The notes below the pieces were generated by a model. That model saw only the letters and a program-made list of their open reading frames with translations. It was not told the origin of the DNA and made no database searches. Below, in pieces: positions 1 to 7,903 of a stretch of DNA of 14,566 bases (its first letter is position 1; the number at the start of each line of letters is the position of its first letter). The translations under genes were made by a program, and so were the position numbers. Origin of the DNA: an uncultured Clostridia bacterium (lineage in GTDB: Bacteria; Bacillota; Clostridia; Christensenellales; CAG-138); contig CALAXO010000099.1 in assembly GCA_937894955.1 (NCBI GenBank), forward strand, positions 1 through 14,566, read 5' to 3'.

Positions 1-381
1 GCCGAAGCGGTGCGGCTCGGGCTTATCGAAGAGCTGCAAATGCGTTTCCGCGTCAACCTTTCCGGCCCGTCAACCATGGCGGCACTGCTTAACAGCCTGC
101 AAATGGGGTTTCGAACACTTGCAATACAAAAACGCAGCAGCGAGGTTTGGGATTTGCTCTCTCAGATAAAAAGAGAGTTCGGAAAATTTGACGATGTGCT
201 CAGAGCGACTCAGAAATCGCTTGAAAAGGCGCATAATGACCTTGAAACGCTTGTGGGTGTTCGCACAAGGCAAATTTGCAGAACCCTCAAAAAGGTTGAA
301 ACCCTTCCCGAAACCGACCCCGCCGGGGAATACAAAACCCTTGCGGAAGTTTTGAAAAATACGGATGACGGCGAAAATTGA
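1..381 (+). CDS. rmuC: RmuC family DNA recombination protein, C-terminal part (5' truncated by window)
   Basis: The frame is open from the first base (A-E-A-V-R-L...), so the true start lies left of the window and only about the last 126 residues are seen. The block GPSTMAALLNSLQMGFRTLA followed by KRSSEVWDLL and EFGKFDDVL is the hallmark of the conserved C-terminal nuclease-like domain of RmuC. RmuC proteins are cytoplasmic, usually have an N-terminal coiled coil, and are linked genetically to limiting recombination at inverted repeats; their biochemical reaction is poorly defined. The remaining tail (RTRQICRTLKKVETLP, then an acidic end) matches the usual end of the family. The gene converges on the glycosyltransferase gene with only 28 bp between the two stop codons, and no convincing terminator is visible there. 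Family assignment is secure; the rest of the gene cannot be judged. Confidence 0.93.
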   Translation, partial: AEAVRLGLIEELQMRFRVNLSGPSTMAALLNSLQMGFRTLAIQKRSSEVWDLLSQIKREFGKFDDVLRATQKSLEKAHNDLETLVGVRTRQICRTLKKVETLPETDPAGEYKTLAEVLKNTDDGEN

Positions 382-409
382 TAAGTTTTCAACCGATTTT
401 GGGTGAACC

Positions 410-2188
410 TCAGCCGGAATAAAGCGGGTTCAGCCTTATCGGCGGATACGGGACTGCGGCGAGAGTCGGAACGGGGTTTGCGTAATCAAAGTTTGGGTTG
501 AAATACCTGTCGCCGCAAAGCAGTGTTTCACGGTATACGTCATAACAGCGCAAAAGATTTGCTTTGCCTGCATTGGCATAATCATTCGGAAGTCCGCCCG
601 ATAACCGCGCCTTTGCAAACGGGGTGAAACAGTTTGCAAGGCCTTTTCGCATGAGCCGAACACAGAACTCCGTGTCCCATCCCACTCCGGACAGCGTTTC
701 GTCAAACATGCCGAAACTGAAAAAGTTTTCGCCGCTGACTGCCATAAATGCGCCGCTGACGGCGGTTACGTTGCGCTGAACGTGCAGAAAACTGCATTTT
801 AAAAAGTCTTCAAAATCATCCTTTTCGCCGAAATAAGGGCTTTGTGCCCAACCGTTAAGGCCGATAACGGTGCCGGCGGAAAGGATGTTTCCGCTTTCGT
901 TCACGATTTTTCCGCCAACCGCACCTGTGCCGTGCCGAAGCGCAAGTTCGTTGAATTCGCGAAGAAACGCAGGAGAGAGAATTTCGGCATTTCCGTTTAA
1001 AAACAGCAGCAGATCTGCGGCGGCTTTGCATGCACATGTATTCAGAATTTCCGGCAGCGGCTGTTCCGCATTAACATGAACGATCTCTGCTGCCCTGTTC
1101 TTTTTGAGTGCGCGAAGATAACGGCGCATTCGCTCATCCCCGCTGCCGTCGTCCGCAATGATAATTCGCCTGCAATCAACCGTTGCCTGCATCTCTGCCG
1201 AGTCAATGCAGCGCTGAAGGTTTTCAACGCCGTTCGCACCGGCGATAACAATGCCGACGGAAGGTTCGCGTTTTCTCGGGTAGCGCATACGAAGCGTACC
1301 CAAAACGCTGCCCTCAAAGCAGTATCCGTTTGCACGGTTTTCCTTTCCCGAACAGTCGCCGGGATAAGGGGAGTTGAATTCACGCTTCAATATGTCGGTG
1401 CAGGGAATTTCGCTGCCGCCGCAGTCGCGGATAACGGTAAGTCCGATTCTTGCAATGTGAATGACCTGCTTGGCAGCCGAAGAACACTCGATGCAGTATG
1501 CCCAAAGTTCGGCCGGCGTGCTGCCGCGAAACCCGCCGACAGCCGCATGCACGCGTTTGGACACGAGCATGAGCCGTCCGATGCTGTTGAAGGAACGCAA
1601 TGTGTCACGCCCGTAGTCGGGCTTAAAAATCGGGTTTTGCCGAATGCCGTCAATCACGGAGTCCTCATCGGTAAAAACAACCTCCGCTTCGGGGTTTGAA
1701 TGAGTTTGCAAAACAAGCATATGAAGTGCGTCAGGTGCGGGCAAATCTCCGGGCAGCAGCTGCAAAAAATAAGCACCGTTAAGCATTTTCTCGGCGGCTT
1801 TAAGCTGCTCGTGCGCTGTGCCGTTAAAAAGCACAAGCCTGAATTTCGGAATGCCTTCATGATCTGTAAGCCCTGCCTGCGCAAGCTCCGAAACCAAGCA
1901 AACCTCAAAATTTGCATAGGTTTGTTTGCCGAGTGCTTCGAGCGTTGAACGAACGGCCGCACGGCTTGCCCCCGCACAGGCAATTGCAATGGATACGAGC
2001 GGTGCAGGGTTCGGCGGTTTTTCGCGCTGCAAGTCCAACTCCGCTTGTGCAGGCAGGTTTTCATGCAGGTAATCGGCATAGTCGGAAAACTTGTGCTGAT
2101 TACTGACCCGCTTCGGAAGTGCGTTGAATGCCCCTGCAATAATGTCTGCCGCGGCAGTGATTATGCCTGAAGTGTTTGTTTCTGCCAT
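410..2188 (-). CDS. Two-domain family 2 glycosyltransferase-like protein with degenerate active-site motifs
   Basis: The predicted protein has 592 residues. I place the start at 2188 because GGAGG (2201-2197) lies 8 nt upstream; an in-frame ATG at 2314 would add 42 residues but has no such site. Two GT2 (GT-A fold) domains can be seen: about residues 63-220 (PLVSIAIACAG..., ending NPIFKPDYGRDTLRSFNSIG) and about 309-535 (PSVGIVIAGANG, IIIADDGSGD at 343-351, VSGAFMAVS, GMFDETL, GWDTEFCVRLMRKG). The C-terminal GDRYFNPNFDYANPVPTL resembles the end of two-domain glycosyltransferases from surface polysaccharide clusters. Odd points: the first domain has SELA where DDGS is expected and LLPGD where LDxDD is expected; the second has LNGNAE where LNNDxE is expected. 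The substrate is unknown, and the degeneracy makes activity uncertain. No neighbouring polysaccharide genes are in the window. No membrane segment or signal peptide is apparent. Confidence 0.82.
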   Translation of the reverse strand: MAETNTSGIITAAADIIAGAFNALPKRVSNQHKFSDYADYLHENLPAQAELDLQREKPPNPAPLVSIAIACAGASRAAVRSTLEALGKQTYANFEVCLVSELAQAGLTDHEGIPKFRLVLFNGTAHEQLKAAEKMLNGAYFLQLLPGDLPAPDALHMLVLQTHSNPEAEVVFTDEDSVIDGIRQNPIFKPDYGRDTLRSFNSIGRLMLVSKRVHAAVGGFRGSTPAELWAYCIECSSAAKQVIHIARIGLTVIRDCGGSEIPCTDILKREFNSPYPGDCSGKENRANGYCFEGSVLGTLRMRYPRKREPSVGIVIAGANGVENLQRCIDSAEMQATVDCRRIIIADDGSGDERMRRYLRALKKNRAAEIVHVNAEQPLPEILNTCACKAAADLLLFLNGNAEILSPAFLREFNELALRHGTGAVGGKIVNESGNILSAGTVIGLNGWAQSPYFGEKDDFEDFLKCSFLHVQRNVTAVSGAFMAVSGENFFSFGMFDETLSGVGWDTEFCVRLMRKGLANCFTPFAKARLSGGLPNDYANAGKANLLRCYDVYRETLLCGDRYFNPNFDYANPVPTLAAVPYPPIRLNPLYSG

Positions 2189-2210
2189 TTTGGATTCCTC
2201 CTGTATTATG

Positions 2211-2270
2211 CGGTATATCATACCGTGATCTTTTACCGCGTTCGAGCGGTTTGGCGGCTGTTCTGCCGCC
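2211..2270 (-). other. Three consecutive small hairpins upstream of the glycosyltransferase ribosome binding site
   Basis: Read on the minus strand there are three back-to-back perfect inverted repeats: GGCGGC-agaaca-GCCGCC (2270-2253), ACCGC-tcgaac-GCGGT (2250-2235) and CGGTA-tgata-TACCG (2225-2211), followed 9 nt later by GGAGG. They would form a structured 5' leader or serve as protein-binding operators. I see no T-tract that would make any of them an intrinsic terminator. If translation began at 2314 instead, this stretch would be coding, which I consider less likely. Confidence 0.4.
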
Positions 2271-2462
2271 TGCTGCATGACAGTATCTGCGGATTCTGCA
2301 ATTTTGATTCCCAAACGGACTCATAGGGCTGCGGCTCGGTCTGCGGGGAAACCTTTTTTGCCGCTGTCCGAGCACTGTCGAATACTTGTCTTTTGCGGTA
2401 ACGTGTTTTTGCAGCAAACAACTTTTAACCGATTAATCAGTGCATTCCGCAGTTTCACGATG

Positions 2463-2491
2463 TTGCAAAATCCGCTATATTGGTTTATAAT
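2463..2491 (+). promoter_or_regulatory. Sigma-A type promoter of the methyltransferase-hslO-TPR-rlmL operon
   Basis: TTGCAA (2463-2468) and a perfect TATAAT (2486-2491) are separated by exactly 17 bp. Transcription would start near 2498, leaving a leader of about 32 nt before the first start codon. The surrounding AT-rich sequence fits a housekeeping promoter. No operator-like repeat overlaps it. Confidence 0.8.
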
Positions 2492-2529
2492 GATTTTGTG
2501 TTCGCTGATTAATTCGGGAGGTGTCGGCA

Positions 2530-3309
2530 ATGGAACAATATAATGCAAAATTTGCGGAGGTCTATGACCTTTTCATGGACAATACGGATTATGATGCATG
2601 GACAAAATATATAATATCACTGCTGCCGACTGACTTTCCGAAAGCGGCGAGAATTTTTGAGTGCGGCTGCGGAACAGGTGCATTGACTCTTCGGCTCAAC
2701 AAAGCCGGGTACGATGTCACCGGTTCGGATATTTCAAGAAACATGCTCGAAGTCGCCGCTGAAAAATCCCGCCGATGCGGGCAAAAAACAAAGTTTATAT
2801 GCATGGATATGCGCCGCATTGAATTGCATCGTCCCGTTGACTGCATCATTGCGGCATGTGACTGCGTGAATTACCTTACAAGCCGCGAGGATGTTGAAAA
2901 ATTCCTTCTGACGGCATTCAACGGGCTCAGGCCGGGCGGCATTTTGCTGTTTGATGTTTCGTCAAGATATAAATTGCAGCACATTCTCGGGCAAAACGGC
3001 TATTGCGACAGCAGAACGCACGCTGCGTACTTTTGGCAGAACTGCTATGATGCGGAGAGCAAGCTTGTGGAGATGGAGCTGGAGTTCTTTGTGAAGTCGT
3101 CAAATGACGTGCATGGTGAACCGCTTTATTCCCGATTTTCCGAAAAACATATTCAACGTGCTCATTCCGAAAGGGAGCTTGTTTCGTGGCTTCAAAATAT
3201 CGGCTTTGAGAACATCAGGGTTTTTTCGGCATTCACAACTGAACCGCCGCATAATGAAAGCGAACGGCTGCAATTCACGGCAAGAAAGCCCGGCAGAGTC
3301 GGCAAATAA
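2530..3309 (+). CDS. Class I SAM-dependent methyltransferase
   Basis: The protein has 259 residues. The start is set at 2530, where GGGAGGTG ends 6 nt upstream; the GTG at 2521 lies inside that ribosome binding site. Motif I, FECGCGTGALTL (residues 43-54), forms the SAM glycine loop, and the acidic residue after strand 2 is D67 in GSDIS. DMRRI (93-97) is followed by DCIIAACDCVNYL (104-116), the usual post-I and motif IV region, and LRPGGILLFDV (133-143) is the strand 5 region. This is the Methyltransf_25/11-like fold common in small Firmicute methyltransferases; the substrate cannot be read from the sequence. A C-terminal cap (about 165-259) probably shapes the substrate site. It is the first gene of the operon and is followed by hslO after 44 bp. 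The protein is predicted to be soluble and cytoplasmic. Confidence 0.9.
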   Translation: MEQYNAKFAEVYDLFMDNTDYDAWTKYIISLLPTDFPKAARIFECGCGTGALTLRLNKAGYDVTGSDISRNMLEVAAEKSRRCGQKTKFICMDMRRIELHRPVDCIIAACDCVNYLTSREDVEKFLLTAFNGLRPGGILLFDVSSRYKLQHILGQNGYCDSRTHAAYFWQNCYDAESKLVEMELEFFVKSSNDVHGEPLYSRFSEKHIQRAHSERELVSWLQNIGFENIRVFSAFTTEPPHNESERLQFTARKPGRVGK

Positions 3310-3353
3310 CCTTTACGGCCTGCTCAAATAATCTTTATCGAAAGGAAAATACT

Positions 3354-4379
3354 ATGAATAACGAAATTGAAAATAAGTTGACAGAAAGCGATGCGCCGGT
3401 TGACCGCATCGAAAACACATGCGTTGAACGCGACAATATCATTCGCGGTCTGCTTTTTAACCGCACGGTGAACGTGATTGCCGTTTCGGGACGCGAACTG
3501 GTTGAAACTGCCAGAAAAATTCACGGCACAAGCCGCGTCTGCACCGCCGCTCTCGGAAGAATGCTTCTCGCCGTTTCCATGATGAGTGCACAGCTTAAAA
3601 GCGAGACGGACAGCATAACGGCAACAATCGCGGGCGGAGGGCCCGCGGGCAACATAACCGTCGTCGGGCATATGGGCGGAATCGTTAAGGGATGCATCAC
3701 CAATCCGGAGGTTGAACTGCCGCTTAACGAGTTTGGAAAGCTGGATGTTTCGGGTGCTGTCGGCGGCAGCGGCGAGCTGCGCGTTATTCGCGATTTGTCG
3801 CTGCGGGAACCGTATGTCGGCAGGTGCGAGCTTGTTGACGGTGAAATTGCAGATGATTTTGCAAACTATTTCTACACAAGCGAACAGCAGCCATCGCTGG
3901 TTTATCTCGGCGTACGGGTTGAGCCGCAGCAGGGAACCGTGCGTTCCGCCGCCGGACTGATTATTGCACCGCTGCCCGATTGCCCGGAGAGCGACATTGT
4001 GCGGCTTGAACAGTTGACGGACAAAATTGCAAAGCTGTCACAGCATATGGATGACGGAGAGACTCTCGAAAGTGCGCTTAACGCTCTTTTTGAAGGCATG
4101 GAGTTTGAAATTACCGACACTCTCCGCCCCGCATACCGCTGCGATTGCAGCAGGGAAAGGCTTGAGCGCGTCATTATGTCGCTCGGCGAAAACGAACTGA
4201 AAGACATTATTGAAAACGACGGCAAGGCGGAACTTGTGTGCTCTTTCTGCCGAACAAAATACGTTTTTAACGAGGATAAACTCCGCGCGCTGCTTGAAGA
4301 GGCGCAGACGTGCGGAAACGATTCGGATGAGATTTCCGCAGATCTTGCCGAAGTGATAAATAATTGCGGAAATGAGTGA
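3354..4379 (+). CDS. hslO: Redox-regulated molecular chaperone Hsp33
   Basis: The protein has 341 residues. The start has AAAGGA (3341-3346) 7 nt upstream. Hsp33 is a cytoplasmic holdase activated by oxidative and unfolding stress. The conserved N-terminal domain begins at IIRGLLFNRTVNVIAV (29-44) and includes LGRMLLAVSMMSAQLK (67-82), GGGPAGNI (94-101) and GGIVKGCITNP (108-118). The C-terminal zinc switch is CDC (C263, C265) and CSFC (C296, C299), so all four zinc-binding cysteines are present. Compared with the usual roughly 290-295 residues, this protein carries about 26 extra hydrophilic residues before the core, and a tail of about 20 residues with two further cysteines (C320, C338). It sits between a methyltransferase and a TPR protein gene on one probable transcript. 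Confidence 0.97.
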   Translation: MNNEIENKLTESDAPVDRIENTCVERDNIIRGLLFNRTVNVIAVSGRELVETARKIHGTSRVCTAALGRMLLAVSMMSAQLKSETDSITATIAGGGPAGNITVVGHMGGIVKGCITNPEVELPLNEFGKLDVSGAVGGSGELRVIRDLSLREPYVGRCELVDGEIADDFANYFYTSEQQPSLVYLGVRVEPQQGTVRSAAGLIIAPLPDCPESDIVRLEQLTDKIAKLSQHMDDGETLESALNALFEGMEFEITDTLRPAYRCDCSRERLERVIMSLGENELKDIIENDGKAELVCSFCRTKYVFNEDKLRALLEEAQTCGNDSDEISADLAEVINNCGNE

Positions 4380-4496
4380 TCTCAAAAACGGAACACAAAC
4401 GAAATCAACAAAAATCGGAAACTCGCCGAACGGCTTGACTTTAATGAAACGGCCTCAACTCGGCACTTGCTTAAAACCGGGCGGAGGATATGCAGC

Positions 4497-6557
4497 ATGA
4501 GCAACATGAATAAAAAACCGGACAACGTTATTGATATCAGCGGCAATGTTGAGCTTGTTATGAAACTTGCGGCGGATAAACTCGATGCGGGCGATTATAT
4601 CGGCGCACTTTCGCTGATGCGGCGTGCGGAAACAATTGAACCCGAAAACGAGGAGATTATGCTTGCAATCGCGGGAACATACAACGAAATGAACAGGTTC
4701 ACCGAGTCGCTTGCTTACTCCTCATGCGTCCTGAATTCCGGTCATGAGTATGTCCGGGACGCTTTCATGATTGCAGGCTACAGCTACCTTGGACTCGGCG
4801 AATACGTTGCGGCACGCAAAGCTTACCGGCAGTTTCTGCTGAACGTTCCGGACAGTTATACCGAAGAGGACTTGATTGCAGTTTATGAGGCTCTTGATAT
4901 ATGTGATGCAAATTGCGCTTTGAACGAATCGAGGGAATCAGTCCCCGCAGTTCGCGACAGCAGTGAAGTTGAGCTTGAAGAAGCACTGAAGCGCGTTGAA
5001 GCCGAGGAGGAGCGCGTGAACGGCGATATGGCATATGGACTTCTCAGCGAGGCAATTGAAAAATTCCCGGATTCCTATGAGCTGTTCGAAAAGTATCTTT
5101 TGAGCTGCTATGCTGCGATGCATTTCAAAAAAGGCATCGCAAAATTTGAGGCTGCTCCCGAAAAATGGAAATCAAGATTAACGATTCGGTGCTATGCCGC
5201 GCTTTTGTACAGCGGAGCTCACAGGCCGCGTAAAGCAGCCGAGTGTGCAGACAGCATACTTAAAATGAAAGGATTGGATGAAGAAGAGTTGATGAGGGCA
5301 TCTGCCGTGATGCTGGAAATCCAAAACGCTTCCGCCGCAATGACCCTTGTCAAAAGAGTCTATTCGGAGTGTCCTTACGACCAATTGGTAATTCATAACT
5401 ATGCTTTGTCAGCTTATCTCGGCGGGGATTATGCTCTTGCCCGAACCCTGTTCGAAAAACAGCTGCGAATAGATCCGACTGACAGCGTTGCTGTTTATTA
5501 TCGCAAACTGTGCATAAAAACGCAGGAGGACGGCATTAAGAGAAACGTCAGCATACCCTATGACGTTCCGAGCGGCGAACTGTTCCGCTGCATGGCCGTG
5601 CTTTCGGATGAACTCGGAAATGAAGATGCAGGCATGATGTTGTCTGAAAACGAACCGGAGCTTACAAAAAAGGAGATTGAAGAGTGCATAAGGTATTGCG
5701 CAGAAAAAACTCCTCCGCCCTTCCGCATCGGCGGATTGATGCTTTTATATGAGCGTGACCGTCGGGCAGCGCTGCATGAGCTTTACAAGATTCTTTTGGA
5801 TCCAAGCTGTGACGACAGTGTTCGCAGGTTTGCAATCATGACTTTCCGCGATAAAGAGAATATGACGAGGTTCACGATTTTCGATAAGGGAAAACTCATA
5901 ACGGGCGAACTGTTCTCAACCGAAAATCAACCCGAAAAAATGACGCATGAAGGAAAAGAAAATGATTGCCCGCATTTGAGGGCACCGTTCGTGCGGCTGA
6001 ATACACTTTTGCAGCAAAAGCTCTGCAATTGCAGCAAAAAAACCAGGCAGGAAGCCGAAAATATTGTAAAAGCAGCTGCGGAACTGTACAATGATTTGGG
6101 GCTGGCATTGTCCAATTCGCAAGTTCCTGCGTATGCAGCGGCGATTGATTATACATGCCGTTTCATGAACAGCAAAAGAACTGTTAATGCAAAAAAGCTT
6201 ATAAATGGTTATGAAATAACTCTGCGCAGATTGGAAAATGCGGCGGAGAAGCTCCAAAGTGATCTTTGCGCATGCGGAATGTTCGAGCCGGAAGAAATGT
6301 GCAAACTGGAAAACAGCTTTGATGAAACATTCAAAAAGCTTCGTGAAGAGGAAAAAGGAGCAGCCGAACGGAAAAAAGCCGGGAAAACCAAGCTGTTTTC
6401 CGACAAAGCCGCCGATACGGGCTCAAACAGGGTGACTCCCGCTGCGAAAAAACGGAAAAATTCGAGCAAAAGGTCTGCTGAAAAAGCTGAAGATGATTCT
6501 GTGAATAAATCCGAAGGCGAGTCCGAAAACAACGGCAGCGCACCGAATGCGGAATGA
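4497..6557 (+). CDS. Cysteine-rich tetratricopeptide-repeat protein, function unknown
   Basis: The protein has 686 residues. The start at 4497 has GGAGG (4483-4487) 9 nt upstream; a TTG ten codons earlier is unsupported. Residues about 17-125 hold three helical repeats of TPR type (DAGDYIGALSLMRRAETIEP; NEMNRFTESLAYSSCVLNSG; GLGEYVAARKAYRQFL), and another is clear at about 300-328 (YLGGDYALARTLFEKQLRID); the middle looks alpha-helical throughout. The last roughly 75 residues are a charged, low-complexity tail rich in Lys, Glu and Ser. There is no signal peptide or membrane helix, so it is probably a cytoplasmic scaffold. It contains 19 cysteines, including CNC (510-512) and CAC (591-593). I do not recognise a named family beyond TPR. 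It lies 117 bp after hslO and 47 bp before the RNA methyltransferase gene, and is probably cotranscribed with both. Confidence 0.85.
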   Translation: MSNMNKKPDNVIDISGNVELVMKLAADKLDAGDYIGALSLMRRAETIEPENEEIMLAIAGTYNEMNRFTESLAYSSCVLNSGHEYVRDAFMIAGYSYLGLGEYVAARKAYRQFLLNVPDSYTEEDLIAVYEALDICDANCALNESRESVPAVRDSSEVELEEALKRVEAEEERVNGDMAYGLLSEAIEKFPDSYELFEKYLLSCYAAMHFKKGIAKFEAAPEKWKSRLTIRCYAALLYSGAHRPRKAAECADSILKMKGLDEEELMRASAVMLEIQNASAAMTLVKRVYSECPYDQLVIHNYALSAYLGGDYALARTLFEKQLRIDPTDSVAVYYRKLCIKTQEDGIKRNVSIPYDVPSGELFRCMAVLSDELGNEDAGMMLSENEPELTKKEIEECIRYCAEKTPPPFRIGGLMLLYERDRRAALHELYKILLDPSCDDSVRRFAIMTFRDKENMTRFTIFDKGKLITGELFSTENQPEKMTHEGKENDCPHLRAPFVRLNTLLQQKLCNCSKKTRQEAENIVKAAAELYNDLGLALSNSQVPAYAAAIDYTCRFMNSKRTVNAKKLINGYEITLRRLENAAEKLQSDLCACGMFEPEEMCKLENSFDETFKKLREEEKGAAERKKAGKTKLFSDKAADTGSNRVTPAAKKRKNSSKRSAEKAEDDSVNKSEGESENNGSAPNAE

Positions 6558-6604
6558 CAGTGCGTCGGCGGTTTACGGCAGCAACAAAAAACGGAGATAT
6601 CGAT

Positions 6605-7768
6605 ATGACCAATACTTATTTTGCAACGTGCAAAATCGGGCTTGAGTCCGTTGTTGCGGGCGAATTGCGCGATCTTGGAGTTGAGGTGCTTCGCGTCAGC
6701 GATGCAAGAGTTGATTTTGCGGGAGACCATTTTGCAATGGCGCGTGCCTGTCTTTGGCTCAGAACTGCGGAACGCGTGCTGATGAAGCTTGCTTCATTCC
6801 GCGCCGTAACTTTTGATGAACTGTATGAGGGAGTGCGCCGCATTCGCTGGAAGGATTACCTGCTGCGCACAAGTTTTATCCATGTGAACGGCAAATCTGC
6901 AAAAAGCAGACTTTTTTCGGTTTCCGACTGTCAGAGCATTGCGAAAAAAGCGATCGTGGATTCGCTTTCGCGTGAATACGGACTTAAAATTCTGCCGGAA
7001 AACGGCAGGCGCATAATAATCGAAATCGGGATTCTGCGCGATGAAGTTACCGTTGCCCTGGATTGCTGCGGCGCGGGACTGTCCCGAAGGGGATACAGAA
7101 CATACAATGTGCCCGCACCGATATCAGAAACGCTCGGTGCCGCAATAGTGATGCTTTCGGGTTACAGGCAAACCCGTCCGCTTATAGACCCGATGTGCGG
7201 TTCAGGCACAATGCCGATTGAAGCCGCAATGATCGCAAACAATATCGCGCCGGGAATTAATCGGGAGTTTGCGGCGGAGGACTGGCATTTTTTGCAAAAC
7301 AACGCATTCGCTGCGGCGCGGGAGCAGGCGCGGGACAGTGCTCGCAGTGACAAAGTGGATATATCGGGAAGGGATATAGACCCGCATTCGATTGAGCTCT
7401 GCAAAAAACATGCAAAAAAAGCGGGGGTAATGCTCGATTGGCGCGTTGAACCCGTTCAAAAGCTCCGTGAAACGCGTACGGGAGGCGTGATCGTTTGCAA
7501 CCCGCCGTACGGTGAGCGATTGCTTGAAAAACAGAGTGCGGAAGAGCTGTATCGTCAAATGCACGGCATTTTTTCGCGGCTTGACGGCTGGAGCGTGAAC
7601 ATAATTGCGTCACATCCGGATTTTGAACGCATATACGGCGCAAGAGCGGATAAAAGGCGCAAGCTTTCAAACGGAGGCATGACCTGCACGCTTTATCGCT
7701 ATCGCCCGCCTTATCTTTCCCCGAAACCGGAAAGGCCGAAGACGGATGAACCGCGAATCGACGAATGA
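6605..7768 (+). CDS. THUMP domain class I RNA methyltransferase, RlmL N-terminal/YpsC type
   Basis: The protein has 387 residues. The start at 6605 has GGAG (6593-6596) 8 nt upstream; an earlier GTG at 6554 would overlap the TPR gene and lacks a site. The N-terminal region, about residues 1-155, is the ferredoxin-like plus THUMP RNA-binding module (ATCKIGLESVVAGEL at the start, RRIRWKDYL at 78-86, ALDCCGAGLSRRGYR at 151-165). The methyltransferase domain follows with DPMCGSGTMPIEAA (195-208), GRDIDPHSI (255-263) and the catalytic NPPYGER (299-305). NPPY indicates an exocyclic amino group of a base as target. By family this is the single-domain Firmicute relative of RlmL, which makes m2G in 23S rRNA; the exact site here is inferred only. 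It is the last gene of the operon, ending before a strong terminator. Confidence 0.93.
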   Translation: MTNTYFATCKIGLESVVAGELRDLGVEVLRVSDARVDFAGDHFAMARACLWLRTAERVLMKLASFRAVTFDELYEGVRRIRWKDYLLRTSFIHVNGKSAKSRLFSVSDCQSIAKKAIVDSLSREYGLKILPENGRRIIIEIGILRDEVTVALDCCGAGLSRRGYRTYNVPAPISETLGAAIVMLSGYRQTRPLIDPMCGSGTMPIEAAMIANNIAPGINREFAAEDWHFLQNNAFAAAREQARDSARSDKVDISGRDIDPHSIELCKKHAKKAGVMLDWRVEPVQKLRETRTGGVIVCNPPYGERLLEKQSAEELYRQMHGIFSRLDGWSVNIIASHPDFERIYGARADKRRKLSNGGMTCTLYRYRPPYLSPKPERPKTDEPRIDE

Positions 7769-7858
7769 CCGGCGGCTTCGCATGGATTAATTCTCCCGCA
7801 CCGGGTTTTAATACATCGAATTTCAATGCGCATTCGGAATAATTGAATCAACAGCATC

Positions 7859-7903
7859 AAAAAGGGAACCGTGCCGATTTGTTTCGACGGTTCCCTTTAA
7901 TTT
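7859..7903. terminator. Bidirectional intrinsic terminator between convergent genes
   Basis: AAAGGGAACCGT (7861-7872) and ACGGTTCCCTTT (7887-7898) form a perfect 12-bp stem with a 14-nt loop. The stem is followed by TTTAATTT on the plus strand and by TTTTTG on the minus strand. It serves both the plus-strand operon ending at 7768 and the minus-strand ABC operon ending at 7975. Confidence 0.9.

Larger units (their letters stand above)
2189..2529. other. 341-bp divergent intergenic region
   Basis: This gap separates the divergently read glycosyltransferase and methyltransferase genes. Its right part holds a clear plus-strand promoter (2463-2491); its left part holds three small hairpins in front of the glycosyltransferase. 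I found no convincing minus-strand promoter: the best -10-like string, TATGAT at about 2221-2216, has only a poor -35 match 17 bp upstream. The middle (about 2275-2440) holds no gene I can support. Confidence 0.7.

Noticed and set aside
404..432. TGAACC / GGTTCA inverted repeat between rmuC and the glycosyltransferase gene as a terminator
   Set aside because: It has only 6 bp with a 17-nt loop and no T-tract on either side, and half of it lies in coding sequence.
1076..1699. A 207-codon plus-strand open frame inside the glycosyltransferase gene
   Set aside because: It is a shadow of the minus-strand gene with no start signal or recognisable domain.
2189..2314. A 42-residue N-terminal extension of the glycosyltransferase
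   Set aside because: The extension resembles no family member, and a much better ribosome binding site stands 8 nt before the ATG at 2188.
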